A DNA stretch of 64,000 bases from Oscillospiraceae bacterium (GCA_022509025.1 JAFLUB010000007.1:1-64000); one strand, 5' to 3'; positions 28,443-36,355 are shown, counted from the stretch's first letter. Notes: generated by a model from the sequence alone, not told the origin. Numbers and translations: made by a program.

Positions 28443-29045
28443 CTATAGTTCTATAAAATTCTTTAATATCTTCATGCCAACCTCACCGCTCTTTTCCGGG
28501 TGAAACTGCGTTGCGAATACATTATCATTTTCCACCGCAATAGAAAGGCTTTGTCCATACTCGGTATAAGCGCTGACAATTTCCTTATCTGACGGCTGTA
28601 TATAATACGAATGAACAAAGTACACATACGGAGCCTCACCGATATTGTTGAATATCTTGCTGCTCTTCGCCAGCGTAATACTGTTCCAGCCCATATGCGG
28701 AATTTTAAGTCCTCTGTCCGGTATTTTTACCACTTTCCCTTTAAAGACGCCGAGACCTTTTGCCCCCGGGCTTTCCTCGCTCTCCTCAAATAAAAGATGC
28801 AGTCCCAGGCATATGCCCAGGAAAGGCTTGCCGCTATCGATTGCTTGCTTTACTGTTTCTGAAAGTCCATTGTCTTCAAGAGACTTCATAGCATCTCCGA
28901 ACGCGCCCACTCCCGGGAGTATGACCTTATCTGCATTTAATATTTCATCTCTGTCGCCCGTTATTATACACTGAGCGCCAAGAAAATCAAGCGCGTTTTT
29001 AACGCTGTGCAGATTACCTGCTCCGTAATCTATAATAGCTATCAT
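28443..29045 (-). CDS. hisH: Imidazole glycerol phosphate synthase subunit HisH
   Basis: A 200-residue class I glutamine amidotransferase that feeds ammonia to HisF. Nucleophile C79 lies in [16 protein letters not shown]182 and E184 lie in [11 protein letters not shown]. The start [14 protein letters not shown] is the family start, yet AAGGAG lies 14 bases upstream, well placed instead for a four-codon frame (ATG at 29056, MKFL) whose TGA overlaps the hisH ATG (ATGA). This may be a short coupling leader. Confidence 0.97.
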   Translation of the reverse strand: MIAIIDYGAGNLHSVKNALDFLGAQCIITGDRDEILNADKVILPGVGAFGDAMKSLEDNGLSETVKQAIDSGKPFLGICLGLHLLFEESEESPGAKGLGVFKGKVVKIPDRGLKIPHMGWNSITLAKSSKIFNNIGEAPYVYFVHSYYIQPSDKEIVSAYTEYGQSLSIAVENDNVFATQFHPEKSGEVGMKILKNFIEL

Positions 29046-29145
29046 AGGAATTTCATAATCTCCTTTTAAATCGTATATATACTATTCTACCATATTTTTT
29101 TATATCTTTCAACAAAAAAATTCGACAGTATGGCTTCCGTGCTTA

Positions 29146-29174
29146 TTGACTTGCCGTAAATATAATGTTAATAT
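29146..29174 (+). promoter_or_regulatory. Promoter for rsmA
   Basis: TTGACT and TAATAT are separated by 17 bases, about 35 bases before the rsmA start. Confidence 0.55.
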
Positions 29175-29207
29175 ATATGTATATAAAAGAAACAAGGGGA
29201 ATATATA

Positions 29208-30089
29208 ATGAATTTAACATCTCCGCGTGTAATAAAGGACATACAACAAAAATTCGGCTTCACCTTCAAAAAAGGTCTGGGGCAGAATTTCCTTACATCA
29301 CAGGATATTCTCGACGATATAGTTGACGCGTTAGGCGATGAAAGCGCCGTCCTGGAAATCGGTCCGGGATTCGGGACTCTTACCGCCGCGCTCGCCGAGC
29401 GTATGGACAAGGTTGTGTCAATAGAAATTGATGAAAGGCTTTTAGATGTTCTTGATTACACTCTTGAGGAATTTAACAATATTAAAATAATAAACGGCGA
29501 TGCTTTAAAGCTTGATTTGCATGCTCTTATCCGGGAAGAGTTCGGGGACAGGAAAATAAGCGTCGCGGCAAATCTTCCGTATTATATCACGACACCGGTT
29601 ATAACTACACTGCTTGAAAACAAGCTGCCGCTTAACAGCATAGTAGTAATGGTGCAGAAGGAGGTTGCCGAACGTTTAACAGCACTCCCCGGTTCTAAAG
29701 ATTACGGAGCAATAACTGTTATGTGCCGCTACTTTTCCGAGCCTTCAATAGTAACAAAGGTTCCTTCATCACTATTTCTACCGCCGCCAAAGGTGGACAG
29801 CGCAGTACTGAAACTGAGGCTACGCGAAACTCCTGCGGTAGATGTTCGTGATGAAAAGATGTTTTTCAGAGTTGTGAAAGCGGCATTTTCACAAAGACGG
29901 AAAACATTATTGAACTGTATGTGCGCTAATTTCCCGTTCACAAAAGACGATATGGCATCTATTCTCTCAAAAAACGGCATTGAACCGTCAAGACGCGGTG
30001 AAACATTGTCGCTCGAGGAATTCGCGCTTATCGCGGACAGTATGAACAAAATGAAAGACTTTGCTAAAGAGCAAAGTCCTCCGGTTTAA
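29208..30089 (+). CDS. rsmA: 16S rRNA dimethyladenosine transferase
   Basis: The 293-residue KsgA enzyme that dimethylates two adjacent adenosines near the 3' end of 16S rRNA as a late check on 30S assembly. KKGLGQNFLTSQDILDDIVD is the N-terminus, LEIGPGFGTLTAAL the SAM motif and AANLPYYITTPVI the catalytic NLPY motif. AAGGGG precedes the ATG. Its 3' end overlaps a convergent small gene by 26 bases. Confidence 0.98.
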   Translation: MNLTSPRVIKDIQQKFGFTFKKGLGQNFLTSQDILDDIVDALGDESAVLEIGPGFGTLTAALAERMDKVVSIEIDERLLDVLDYTLEEFNNIKIINGDALKLDLHALIREEFGDRKISVAANLPYYITTPVITTLLENKLPLNSIVVMVQKEVAERLTALPGSKDYGAITVMCRYFSEPSIVTKVPSSLFLPPPKVDSAVLKLRLRETPAVDVRDEKMFFRVVKAAFSQRRKTLLNCMCANFPFTKDDMASILSKNGIEPSRRGETLSLEEFALIADSMNKMKDFAKEQSPPV

Positions 30090-30276
30090 AATCTGTTTTT
30101 AATTTTTTTGCACGTCTTACTGTGCGCTTCATAATATCATATGAAAATTTCTTACAGCCCTCGCCGTTCACCGGCACGGGCTGTTTTTTTATTTCGCAGT
30201 ACATCTCATCATCGCTGTGAGTATGCGCTCTGGTACACAGAGCGCAGATTTTTCTTATGTCCTGTGAATATATCAT
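30064..30276 (-). CDS. Small cysteine-containing conserved protein
   Basis: A 70-residue protein with CALCTRAHTHSDDEMYC and GEGCKKFSYD, giving four cysteines that could bind a metal, then a basic stretch (KRTVRRAKKLKTDFKPEDFAL). The KKLKTDF-x-EDF ending recurs in small clostridial proteins of unknown function. It overlaps the end of rsmA by 26 bases on the other strand and lies 24 bases after argS, in the same direction. Confidence 0.7.
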   Translation of the reverse strand: MIYSQDIRKICALCTRAHTHSDDEMYCEIKKQPVPVNGEGCKKFSYDIMKRTVRRAKKLKTDFKPEDFAL

Positions 30277-30300
30277 GTCTACCCCTCCATGACGTGAAAT

Positions 30301-32001
30301 TTACATACTTTCCACCGTTTCAATTCCCAGAAGTCCTAAAGCGGTACGTATAACCTGCGTTACAGCATCAACAATCGCAAGACGCGCTTTTCTGGTCTCT
30401 TCGTCCGTTCCTTCTTTCATAATCGGGTTTGTATTGTAGAACTTGTTAAACGCCTTTGTAAGATTAGTTACATATCTGTTTATATAAAACGGCTCATTTT
30501 TATCCGCCGCATCCTTCACAGCATCGCCAAACGCGTTAAGCTGCTTTATTAAAGAATATGCCTCATCAGAAACAGCCTTGCCAAAATCCGGCCGGGAGTA
30601 GTCTATCCCCTCTGCGCGTCTTAAAATACTTCTTCCGCGCGCATAGCCGTACTGACAGTACGGAGCGGACTCGCCTTCAAAGTCAAGCATACTTTCCCAG
30701 CTGAATATGATATCCTTTTCGCGCGAGTTCTTCAGGAATGTGTATAAAATAGCGCCGATACCTATTTTCTTAGCCGCCTCGTCTATATCATCCACTTCCG
30801 AGCCGTTGCTCATGATAATCTCGCGTGTTTTATCTATAGCCTCATTAAGCACATCCTCAAGGAATACCACGTCGCCGTGACGCGTAGACATTGCCTTACC
30901 GGGGAACTTGACAAGTCCGAAGCCGACAAACTCGCATCCCTCGCCCCATTCCCAGCCGGCGCGCTTTATAACCTCAAAAATCTGTCTGAAATGCAGCGCC
31001 TGCGGTGTTCCGACAACATAGATATTTTTATAGAAATCATACGTTCTGTGGCGATAAAGCGCCGCCGCAATATCACGCGTAGCATAAATCGTCGCTCCGT
31101 CTGATTTCAGAATAATACACGGCGGGATATTCAGGTCGGATAAATCCACTACCTGCGCGCCGTCAGAAAGTGTGAGCAATCCCTTTTCGCGAAGCAGTTC
31201 CACAACCTCGTCCATTTTATCGGAATAGAACGCCTCGCCGTTATACGAGTCGAACGAAACACCGAGCATATCATAAACGCGTTTGAATTCAACAAGAGAA
31301 ATATCCCTGAAATACTGCCACAGAGCAGTTGTTTCCTCGTCTCCGTCCTCCAGCTTTTTGAAATACTCTCTCGCCTCATCTTCAAGAGCCGGATTCTTTT
31401 CCGCCTCCTCATGGAATTTCACATAAATCTTTAAAATCTCGTTAATCGGGTCTTTTTCGATAACCTCTCTGTCACCCCACCTGTGATACGCGCAAATCAG
31501 CTTACCGAACTGAGTTCCCCAGTCACCTAAATGGTTAAGTGATACGACATTATAACCCAGATGCTTATAAATACGCGCCAGCGAGTTTCCAATCGCTGTG
31601 GTGAACAGATGTCCTATATGGAACGGCTTTGCGATGTTCGGTGAGGAATACTCAACAAGCACCGTTCTCTTTCCGCCCATATCCGACGCGCCCCACTTGT
31701 CCCCCGCTGCACGCGCGGCAGTTACAGTTGACGCGATAAATTTCTCGCGGTTCAAAAAGAAATTCAAGTATCCGCCTGCCGCCTCAGCCTTATCTATCAT
31801 ATCATCGTCAGATAGTTTTTCGGCAAGCTCGGCAGCAATCAACGGCGGAGCTTTATGCATTATTTTAGCAAGCGGAAAGCACGGAAAAGCGAAATCTCCC
31901 ATCTTTTCATCGGGCGGTATTTCAATAGATTTTTCAACCGTTTCCCTGTCAAGCTCCGTTATATCAATTATTTTTTCTATTATATGTTCCTTAAAATCCA
32001 T
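30301..32001 (-). CDS. argS: Arginyl-tRNA synthetase
   Basis: A 566-residue class I synthetase. The N-terminal Add-1 tRNA-recognition domain precedes the HIGH motif (SSPNIAKPFHIGHLFTTAIG). The KMSKS counterpart is KAMSTRHG, as in many ArgRS. The C-terminal DALR anticodon-binding domain (QYGYARGRSILRRAE onward) is complete. A 17-bp-spaced promoter lies just upstream. Confidence 0.98.
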   Translation of the reverse strand: MDFKEHIIEKIIDITELDRETVEKSIEIPPDEKMGDFAFPCFPLAKIMHKAPPLIAAELAEKLSDDDMIDKAEAAGGYLNFFLNREKFIASTVTAARAAGDKWGASDMGGKRTVLVEYSSPNIAKPFHIGHLFTTAIGNSLARIYKHLGYNVVSLNHLGDWGTQFGKLICAYHRWGDREVIEKDPINEILKIYVKFHEEAEKNPALEDEAREYFKKLEDGDEETTALWQYFRDISLVEFKRVYDMLGVSFDSYNGEAFYSDKMDEVVELLREKGLLTLSDGAQVVDLSDLNIPPCIILKSDGATIYATRDIAAALYRHRTYDFYKNIYVVGTPQALHFRQIFEVIKRAGWEWGEGCEFVGFGLVKFPGKAMSTRHGDVVFLEDVLNEAIDKTREIIMSNGSEVDDIDEAAKKIGIGAILYTFLKNSREKDIIFSWESMLDFEGESAPYCQYGYARGRSILRRAEGIDYSRPDFGKAVSDEAYSLIKQLNAFGDAVKDAADKNEPFYINRYVTNLTKAFNKFYNTNPIMKEGTDEETRKARLAIVDAVTQVIRTALGLLGIETVESM

Positions 32002-32027
32002 TATTCTGACTCCTCTCTATTATGCTC

Positions 32028-32056
32028 ATTATACCATTGAAGCCATGTTAATGCAA
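32028..32056 (-). promoter_or_regulatory. Promoter for argS
   Basis: On the minus strand TTGCAT and TATAAT are separated by 17 bases, about 27 bases ahead of the argS ATG. Confidence 0.7.
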
Positions 32057-32117
32057 GACAAATAAACGGGACATAAGAAAATTTTATGCCATATACAATA
32101 AAAATTAACAAAATATC

Positions 32118-32147
32118 TTGACATATCCATGCAAAATAAGGTATAAT
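32118..32147 (+). promoter_or_regulatory. Promoter for rpsU-yqeY
   Basis: TTGACA and TATAAT are separated by 18 bases, giving a leader of about 73 bases before rpsU. Confidence 0.75.
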
Positions 32148-32226
32148 AAGTGTTGTTGTACGAAAAGTACAGCTGATTCCATCAAGTCCGTTTTTTAGAA
32201 TTGACTTGCCGGAGGGAGGGGAAACA

Positions 32227-32400
32227 ATGTCTGAAGTAAGAGTAAAAGATAATGAATCATTGGACAGCGCGCTTCGCAGATTTAAGCGTCAATGCGCAAA
32301 GTCAGGTGTTATGTCTGAAATCAGAAAGCGTGAGCATTACGAGAAGCCAAGTGTTAAGCGTAAGAAGAAGTCTGAAGCAGCAAGAAAAAGAAAATTCTGA
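32227..32400 (+). CDS. rpsU: 30S ribosomal protein S21
   Basis: A 57-residue S21 ([20 protein letters not shown] ... [13 protein letters not shown]) that helps mRNA-rRNA pairing at initiation. ATG 32227 follows the purine-rich GGAGGGAGGGG; seven extra residues upstream would span that site. It is followed by yqeY, a common pairing in Firmicutes. Confidence 0.97.
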   Translation: MSEVRVKDNESLDSALRRFKRQCAKSGVMSEIRKREHYEKPSVKRKKKSEAARKRKF

Positions 32401-32427
32401 TTTTTCTATCGTAAGGAGATGAATGTG

Positions 32428-32871
32428 ATGTCCTTAAAAGAAAAATTGGCTCAGGACTTGAAAGAGTCGATGAAAAACAAGGACATTGTCCGTAAAAGTA
32501 CTGTACAGCTTGTCAGAACAGCTATATTACAGGTCGAAAAGGACAAAAAGGTAACTCTTGATGATGAGGATATTTTAGAGGTAATTGCAAAGCAGCTTAA
32601 GCAGCGCAAGGACTCACTTCCCGAATATGAAAAGAGTGGCAGAGAGGATTTAATCTCTCAGTTGAAGCAGGAAATGGAAGTTTTGATGGAATACCTTCCC
32701 AAACAGCTTACAGAGGACGAGCTGAGACCTATTGTTGAAGCCGCTGTTAAATCAGTCGGCGCGACAGGTATGAAGGATATGGGAAAGGTCATGGAAGCTG
32801 TTATGCCTCAGGTTAAGGGCAGAGCAGACGGAAAGGCTATAAGCGCAATCGCTAAGAGCCTGTTTAATTAA
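32428..32871 (+). CDS. yqeY: GatB/YqeY domain protein
   Basis: A 147-residue helical protein related to the C-terminal tRNA-binding domain of GatB (MSLKEKLAQDLKESMKNKDI, DEDILEVIAKQLKQRKDS, GMKDMGKVMEAVMPQVKGRA). Its own role is unclear; a link to tRNA metabolism is assumed from the fold. ATG 32428 has AAGGAG at a normal distance, while ATG 32419 is too close to it. The gene is in an operon with rpsU. Confidence 0.94.
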   Translation: MSLKEKLAQDLKESMKNKDIVRKSTVQLVRTAILQVEKDKKVTLDDEDILEVIAKQLKQRKDSLPEYEKSGREDLISQLKQEMEVLMEYLPKQLTEDELRPIVEAAVKSVGATGMKDMGKVMEAVMPQVKGRADGKAISAIAKSLFN

Positions 32872-32877
32872 AATATT

Positions 32878-32906
32878 ATAGAGAGAGCTGCGGCTCTCTC
32901 TTGTAT
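32878..32906 (+). terminator. Terminator after yqeY
   Basis: GAGAGAGC and GCTCTCTC pair around a short loop, followed by TTGTATTT. It is close to the tRNA gene that follows. Confidence 0.7.
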
Positions 32907-32915
32907 TTACTTTAT

Positions 32916-32991
32916 GCTGGTATAGCTCAGTCGGTAGAGCAGCTCATTCGTAATGAGCAGGCCGCGGGTTCGAGTCCCATTACCAGCTCCA
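32916..32991 (+). tRNA. tRNA-Thr (anticodon CGU)
   Basis: A complete cloverleaf. The acceptor GCTGGTA pairs with TACCAGC, the anticodon arm CTCATTCGTAATGAG carries CGT, the T arm has GGTTCGAGTCC, the discriminator is T and CCA is encoded. It reads ACG threonine codons. Its last 47 bases are duplicated at 35381-35427, which marks it as an integration site. Confidence 0.97.
32945..32991 (+). repeat. Left 47-bp direct repeat (att-like), within tRNA-Thr
   Basis: It runs from the anticodon arm through the encoded CCA and is identical to 35381-35427. Such 3'-end duplications are left by site-specific integration into tRNA genes. Confidence 0.85.
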
Positions 32992-33035
32992 AAGAAAAAC
33001 CGCTTAAACACTATGTTTAAGCGGTTTTTCTTTGT
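32992..33035 (+). terminator. Terminator after tRNA-Thr
   Basis: AAAGAAAAACCGCTTAAACA and its exact complement flank a three-base loop, followed by TTTTTATTTTT. The stem, counted from the last bases of the tRNA, is about 21 bp. Confidence 0.88.
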
Positions 33036-33061
33036 TTTTATTTTTAATGTCCAACGCAAAA

Positions 33062-33081
33062 GTGACGCCAGCTGGCATCAC
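33062..33081. promoter_or_regulatory. Palindromic operator-like site 1 (GYGAYGCCA-TGGCATCAC)
   Basis: A 20-bp palindrome, GTGACGCCAGCTGGCATCAC, with one mismatched pair. The same site with TT in the centre lies at 35646-35665, at a matching position upstream of a second gene. It could bind a shared regulator or be a recombination site. Confidence 0.55.
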
Positions 33082-33121
33082 TTTATTATTGTAATTGCGG
33101 TCTTTTTATATTTGGAAAACC

Positions 33122-33150
33122 TTGCTTTTCTTTTTGAAATGTGGTATATT
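33122..33150 (+). promoter_or_regulatory. Promoter for structured RNA / CHAP protein
   Basis: TTGCTT and TATATT are separated by 17 bases, predicting a start near 33157, at the first base pairs of the structured RNA. A TATAAT at 33150-33155 is an alternative -10 box. Confidence 0.55.
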
Positions 33151-33154
33151 ATAA

Positions 33155-33300
33155 TTGCTACACAATATCGATACGCGGTTTACGTCGAAAAAGACGTAAG
33201 CCTTAGCTGTCATACCGCGTATTGTATGAATTGTGTAGCAACAATAAGCAGGCTGCGTTTTTTTGTGCGTAGTCTTGCAAAAGGCTACGCATTTTTATAT
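33155..33300 (+). ncRNA. Candidate structured small RNA or leader with terminator
   Basis: Three nested helices are perfectly paired by eye: P1 TTGCTACACAAT with ATTGTGTAGCAA (33155-33166/33230-33241, 12 bp), P2 ATACGCGGT with ACCGCGTAT (33171-33179/33214-33222, 9 bp) and P3 TTACGTC with GACGTAA (33180-33186/33193-33199, GAAAAA loop). A 14-base unpaired strand follows P3. An 11-bp stem TGCGTAGTCTT-GCAA-AAGGCTACGCA with a T-run follows at 33266-33297, forming an intrinsic terminator 30 bases before the CHAP gene. It may be an independent small RNA or a regulated leader. It matches no riboswitch class I know. Confidence 0.6.
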
Positions 33301-33330
33301 AGAACTTTTTAGTAAGAAAGGTGTATCAAT

Positions 33331-35250
33331 ATGAAATATAAACAGTATTTAGCAGGTTTAATCTCGTCAATTTTTTTGTGTCTTCTTATTTTTTCGGATA
33401 TAGTCGTATATGCTGTCACATACACAGATATTACATATGCAGGACAGATAGTTGATAGTATAACCTACAATGGTATTACAGTGAATGCTATTTATGCTCC
33501 ATATTATTCGATAAGCAATTATAATGAAGATGCAACATATTGTTGTGCTGCATTTGTGAAAAAATTTTATTCATCTGTCTATGGTGTAAATCCGTATAAT
33601 CTGAATTATAAACAGATTCCCAAAGTATCCGGTGGCAGTTTTTCGGAAACATCGTCACCTAAAAAAGGCGATATAGTAAGATTTAACAATGTTTCGCATT
33701 GGGCAATAGTAAAAAATGTCAGCGGTGACACTGTAACTATTATTCAGCAAAACTCTTGGTGGAATTCAAAAACATCTGCCGTGGTAGGAGAAACAATATC
33801 TGCATCGAGTTCTGCATATACATTTTTTAGATATAGCGGATATAAAGATGATGATAGCGGTGAAGAAATAACACAAACGCCTGTTGATTTAGGTAACTTT
33901 TATGCCAGTATAATAAATGTAAATGCACAAAAGAACCTAAACAATGATTACGACAACAATGGAAATGTAACCTTGCGTACCGCTAATATAAATTTAAGTC
34001 AAAAATGGAAATTTGAGAAGCAGAGCGATGGTAGTTATAAGATAAGTTCCGTTTGGGACGGTAAATGCCTTGAAGTAGAAAACGCAGGAAAAACAAACGG
34101 TTCAAATGTAAGGGTTTATGAAGATAATGGTACAGATGCTCAAAGATGGTATATATACAGTGAATCGGGTGCCTATTATTTTAAATCTAAGTTAAGTGAC
34201 TGTGTTATTGATATATACAGCGGAAACACAACTGACGGTACTAATGCTCAAATATATGATTATAACGGCAGTGCCGCACAGTTATTTACCTTTTGGCCTG
34301 AAACGGATATTCCCTCAAATTTAGGAGATTGTTTTGTCGCTTATATATATAATACACAGGCAAATAAAGCATTAACATATGATGACGACAAGAATGTTAC
34401 AATAAGAACTAAAACCTTAGAAAAGAGTCAATTATGGAAATTTACAAGATATCCGGACGGTAGTTATCAAATTAAATCCCTAGTGGATGGAAGTTGTCTG
34501 GATTGTGAATCAGCGTCGGATAATGTACATTTGATTTATGAAAAAAATAATAGTGCGCAAAAATGGAAAGTGTATGGTTCTAATGGAGCTTATAAAATTA
34601 AGCCAAATAATATAAACAAATATATGGATATATATAGCGGTAGCACCGCTGACGGGACCAATGTACAAGTCTATGATACTAATGATACATATTCACAAAA
34701 ATACACTATAACTACAATGGCATTAACAAAAAAGCCGGTATTACATACACCGATAATTGAAGAAACTTCTGTTACACTGGCATGGGATGCTGTTTCTTAT
34801 GCTAACGGTTATACAGTGAGAGTATATAAAGATAGTACGATTGTTCAAGAAATTGATGTTACAGATGCAACCATGTGTAATTTGAATCTGAGTAGCGGAA
34901 ATTATAGCGCGGAAGTGGCAGCATATAATACTTATGCAGGGATTTCTAATAACAGCGGAAAAGCAAACTTTATGGTTGAATCTACTTCTACACCACAATC
35001 GCAATACTTCACCATAACATCATACGAAGGATACAGCAACATAACAAACACCGCCGACACTTCACAAGCTGCAACAGTGATTGTTGCGGAATACAACAAT
35101 GGTCGTCTAGCTGACATGAACAGTACGGTGCTTACATTTGAGGCGGGTGAAACGCGCATGTTTATGCATAATAACCACAGCAAGATTTTTGTATGGGACA
35201 GCCTTAAAGGAATGAAGCCATTATGTGACACGGTTAGTAAAGGGATTTAA
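33331..35250 (+). CDS. Secreted CHAP amidase-ricin lectin protein
   Basis: A 639-residue exported protein, AT-rich compared with its neighbours. In order: a signal peptide (1-28); a CHAP cysteine peptidase/amidase domain (about 45-165) with Cys in TYCCAAFVKKFY (71/72) and His in VSHWAIVKN (123); two ricin-B-type lectin repeats (about 185-320 and 330-465, with QKWKFEKQSDGSYKI, DAQRWYIY, SQLWKFTRYPDGSYQI); a fibronectin III-like domain (about 475-555); and a C-terminal module ending FVWDSLKGMKPLC, found at the ends of several clostridial exoenzymes. CHAP enzymes cut peptidoglycan and the lectins should bind sugars, so it may act on cell walls of neighbours or host glycans. It is the only gene between the 47-bp repeats. 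Confidence 0.85.
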   Translation: MKYKQYLAGLISSIFLCLLIFSDIVVYAVTYTDITYAGQIVDSITYNGITVNAIYAPYYSISNYNEDATYCCAAFVKKFYSSVYGVNPYNLNYKQIPKVSGGSFSETSSPKKGDIVRFNNVSHWAIVKNVSGDTVTIIQQNSWWNSKTSAVVGETISASSSAYTFFRYSGYKDDDSGEEITQTPVDLGNFYASIINVNAQKNLNNDYDNNGNVTLRTANINLSQKWKFEKQSDGSYKISSVWDGKCLEVENAGKTNGSNVRVYEDNGTDAQRWYIYSESGAYYFKSKLSDCVIDIYSGNTTDGTNAQIYDYNGSAAQLFTFWPETDIPSNLGDCFVAYIYNTQANKALTYDDDKNVTIRTKTLEKSQLWKFTRYPDGSYQIKSLVDGSCLDCESASDNVHLIYEKNNSAQKWKVYGSNGAYKIKPNNINKYMDIYSGSTADGTNVQVYDTNDTYSQKYTITTMALTKKPVLHTPIIEETSVTLAWDAVSYANGYTVRVYKDSTIVQEIDVTDATMCNLNLSSGNYSAEVAAYNTYAGISNNSGKANFMVESTSTPQSQYFTITSYEGYSNITNTADTSQAATVIVAEYNNGRLADMNSTVLTFEAGETRMFMHNNHSKIFVWDSLKGMKPLCDTVSKGI

Positions 35251-35380
35251 TCACATTATAGTTTGTGGGCATTACAACATAAAAAATGGCTGAGTATTGT
35301 GGCATCAGTTGGCATCACCTGATGTTAAGCTGAATGGCTGAAACCTTGTAAAATCAAGGGTTTTACAATTTAGGCACTAG
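35251..35380 (+). other. Non-coding tail of the island
   Basis: It contains a variant of the island palindrome (GGCATCAGTTGGCATCACC near 35301-35319) and the inverted pair TTGTAAAAT/GTTTTACAA just before the right direct repeat. No open frame is seen. Confidence 0.45.
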
Positions 35381-35427
35381 CATTCGTAATGAGCAGGCCG
35401 CGGGTTCGAGTCCCATTACCAGCTCCA
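35381..35427 (+). repeat. Right 47-bp direct repeat (att-like), tRNA-Thr 3' end copy
   Basis: An exact copy of bases 32945-32991 (anticodon arm to CCA). It lacks the 5' half, so it cannot make a tRNA. The flanking bases differ from the intact gene, which defines the crossover boundaries. Confidence 0.85.
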
Positions 35428-35608
35428 CGTCGGAACGGACTTTGCTCCGTTCCGATTTTTGTTTGCACAAAAATCAGTCACACGCTCCGTCGTTCCTCCT
35501 TTTCCACGAAAAACCACGCTTCGCATTGGCTAAGCCCTTGTAAACGCGGGCTTCACGCCAATCGCTTGCTACCACTTTTTCGTGGGTGTGCGCCTTCGGC
35601 GCGTTTTT
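35428..35608. repeat. Hairpins downstream of the right repeat
   Basis: TCGGAACGGA and TCCGTTCCGA form a terminator-like stem with TTTTTG (35430-35461). A larger imperfect palindrome runs from CCACGAAAAA (35504) to TTTTTCGTGG (35585), with inner AAGCCC/GGGCTT and GCGATT/AATCGC-like pairs. GCGCCTTCGGCGCG with a T-run closes it. No coding frame is seen. Confidence 0.6.
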
Positions 35609-35645
35609 TAGCGGTTTGTTTTTATTTTTAGTATTTTAAGAAAAA

Positions 35646-35665
35646 GCGATGCCATTTGGCATCAC
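35646..35665. promoter_or_regulatory. Palindromic operator-like site 2
   Basis: GCGATGCCATTTGGCATCAC, the counterpart of 33062-33081. The following text (CTTTATT-TTGTAATT-CGGTCTTTT) is also shared, so both cargo genes carry a common upstream region. Confidence 0.55.
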
Positions 35666-35763
35666 TTTATTCTTGTAATTACGGTCTTTTCTATGAGTTG
35701 CTTTTCTATTGTATATTTGGTATAATTCTACTAATAGACAAATCAGAACTTAGAGGTACAACG

Positions 35764-36261
35764 ATGAAAAGTAAAAAGAAATTCAAACTCAGATACATAG
35801 TTATCCCTTTAATTGGGGTAGTGTTATTATTTATGTGCTATACATGCCTCCCTGGTTCCGGAATACCTATGGAGTATGAGATAGCCCATTTCGGTAAGAG
35901 TAGTACAGAACTATACAGCTTTCAGACATTGAAAGAAAAGAAGGTCGGTAAAGAAATTGTTGAGCGTGCAAAATTCTGCATGGAATATAACGGAGATGAA
36001 CAGTCTGCTCCAGAAACAGATGAGCTTGCAAGGTATTACTATTTCCCCTCTTATGACAGACCGTCACGCACTGAGGTTAAGATAAATTTGGTCAAGTGTG
36101 TGATTCACGGCAAAAGAGGCAGCGTATGGTTCAGATACAGTCTTCGATCATTCGGTAATGGTATATGTACACATGGTTCTTGGAATATCCTGACAAGGTG
36201 CACCATAGAGAAAGATGATTCGGGAGATTGGATAGTTACGAATGTTAATGAACCTCCCTAA
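35764..36261 (+). CDS. Small membrane-anchored exported protein, hypothetical
   Basis: A 165-residue protein with a basic N-terminus, one hydrophobic segment (about 11-31, YIVIPLIGVVLLFMCYTCL) and an extracytoplasmic domain with no family I recognise. No strict lipobox is present. ATG 35764 has GAGGT ahead; the frame open from 35656 crosses the promoter region. Its upstream DNA is homologous to that of the CHAP gene, so it may be a second cargo of the same mobile unit. Confidence 0.65.
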   Translation: MKSKKKFKLRYIVIPLIGVVLLFMCYTCLPGSGIPMEYEIAHFGKSSTELYSFQTLKEKKVGKEIVERAKFCMEYNGDEQSAPETDELARYYYFPSYDRPSRTEVKINLVKCVIHGKRGSVWFRYSLRSFGNGICTHGSWNILTRCTIEKDDSGDWIVTNVNEPP

Positions 36262-36355
36262 TTTATAAAAAGCGTTTTATAGCTTGCAAATTCCTGTTTG
36301 CAGTGCAGATAACAATTATAGTATATAAAAAACAAGCCGAACAGCACATCATCAT

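Noticed and set aside
30301-32060. T-box leader for argS
   Set aside because: The predicted promoter leaves a leader of about 20 bases, too short for a T-box.
32992-35380. Prophage or IS element as explanation for the island
   Set aside because: No phage structural gene, transposase or integrase is present; only the tRNA repeats and cargo can be seen.
35389-35631. 80-codon frame over the right tRNA-derived repeat
   Set aside because: It runs through the att-like repeat, a terminator stem and palindromes, and has no start signal.
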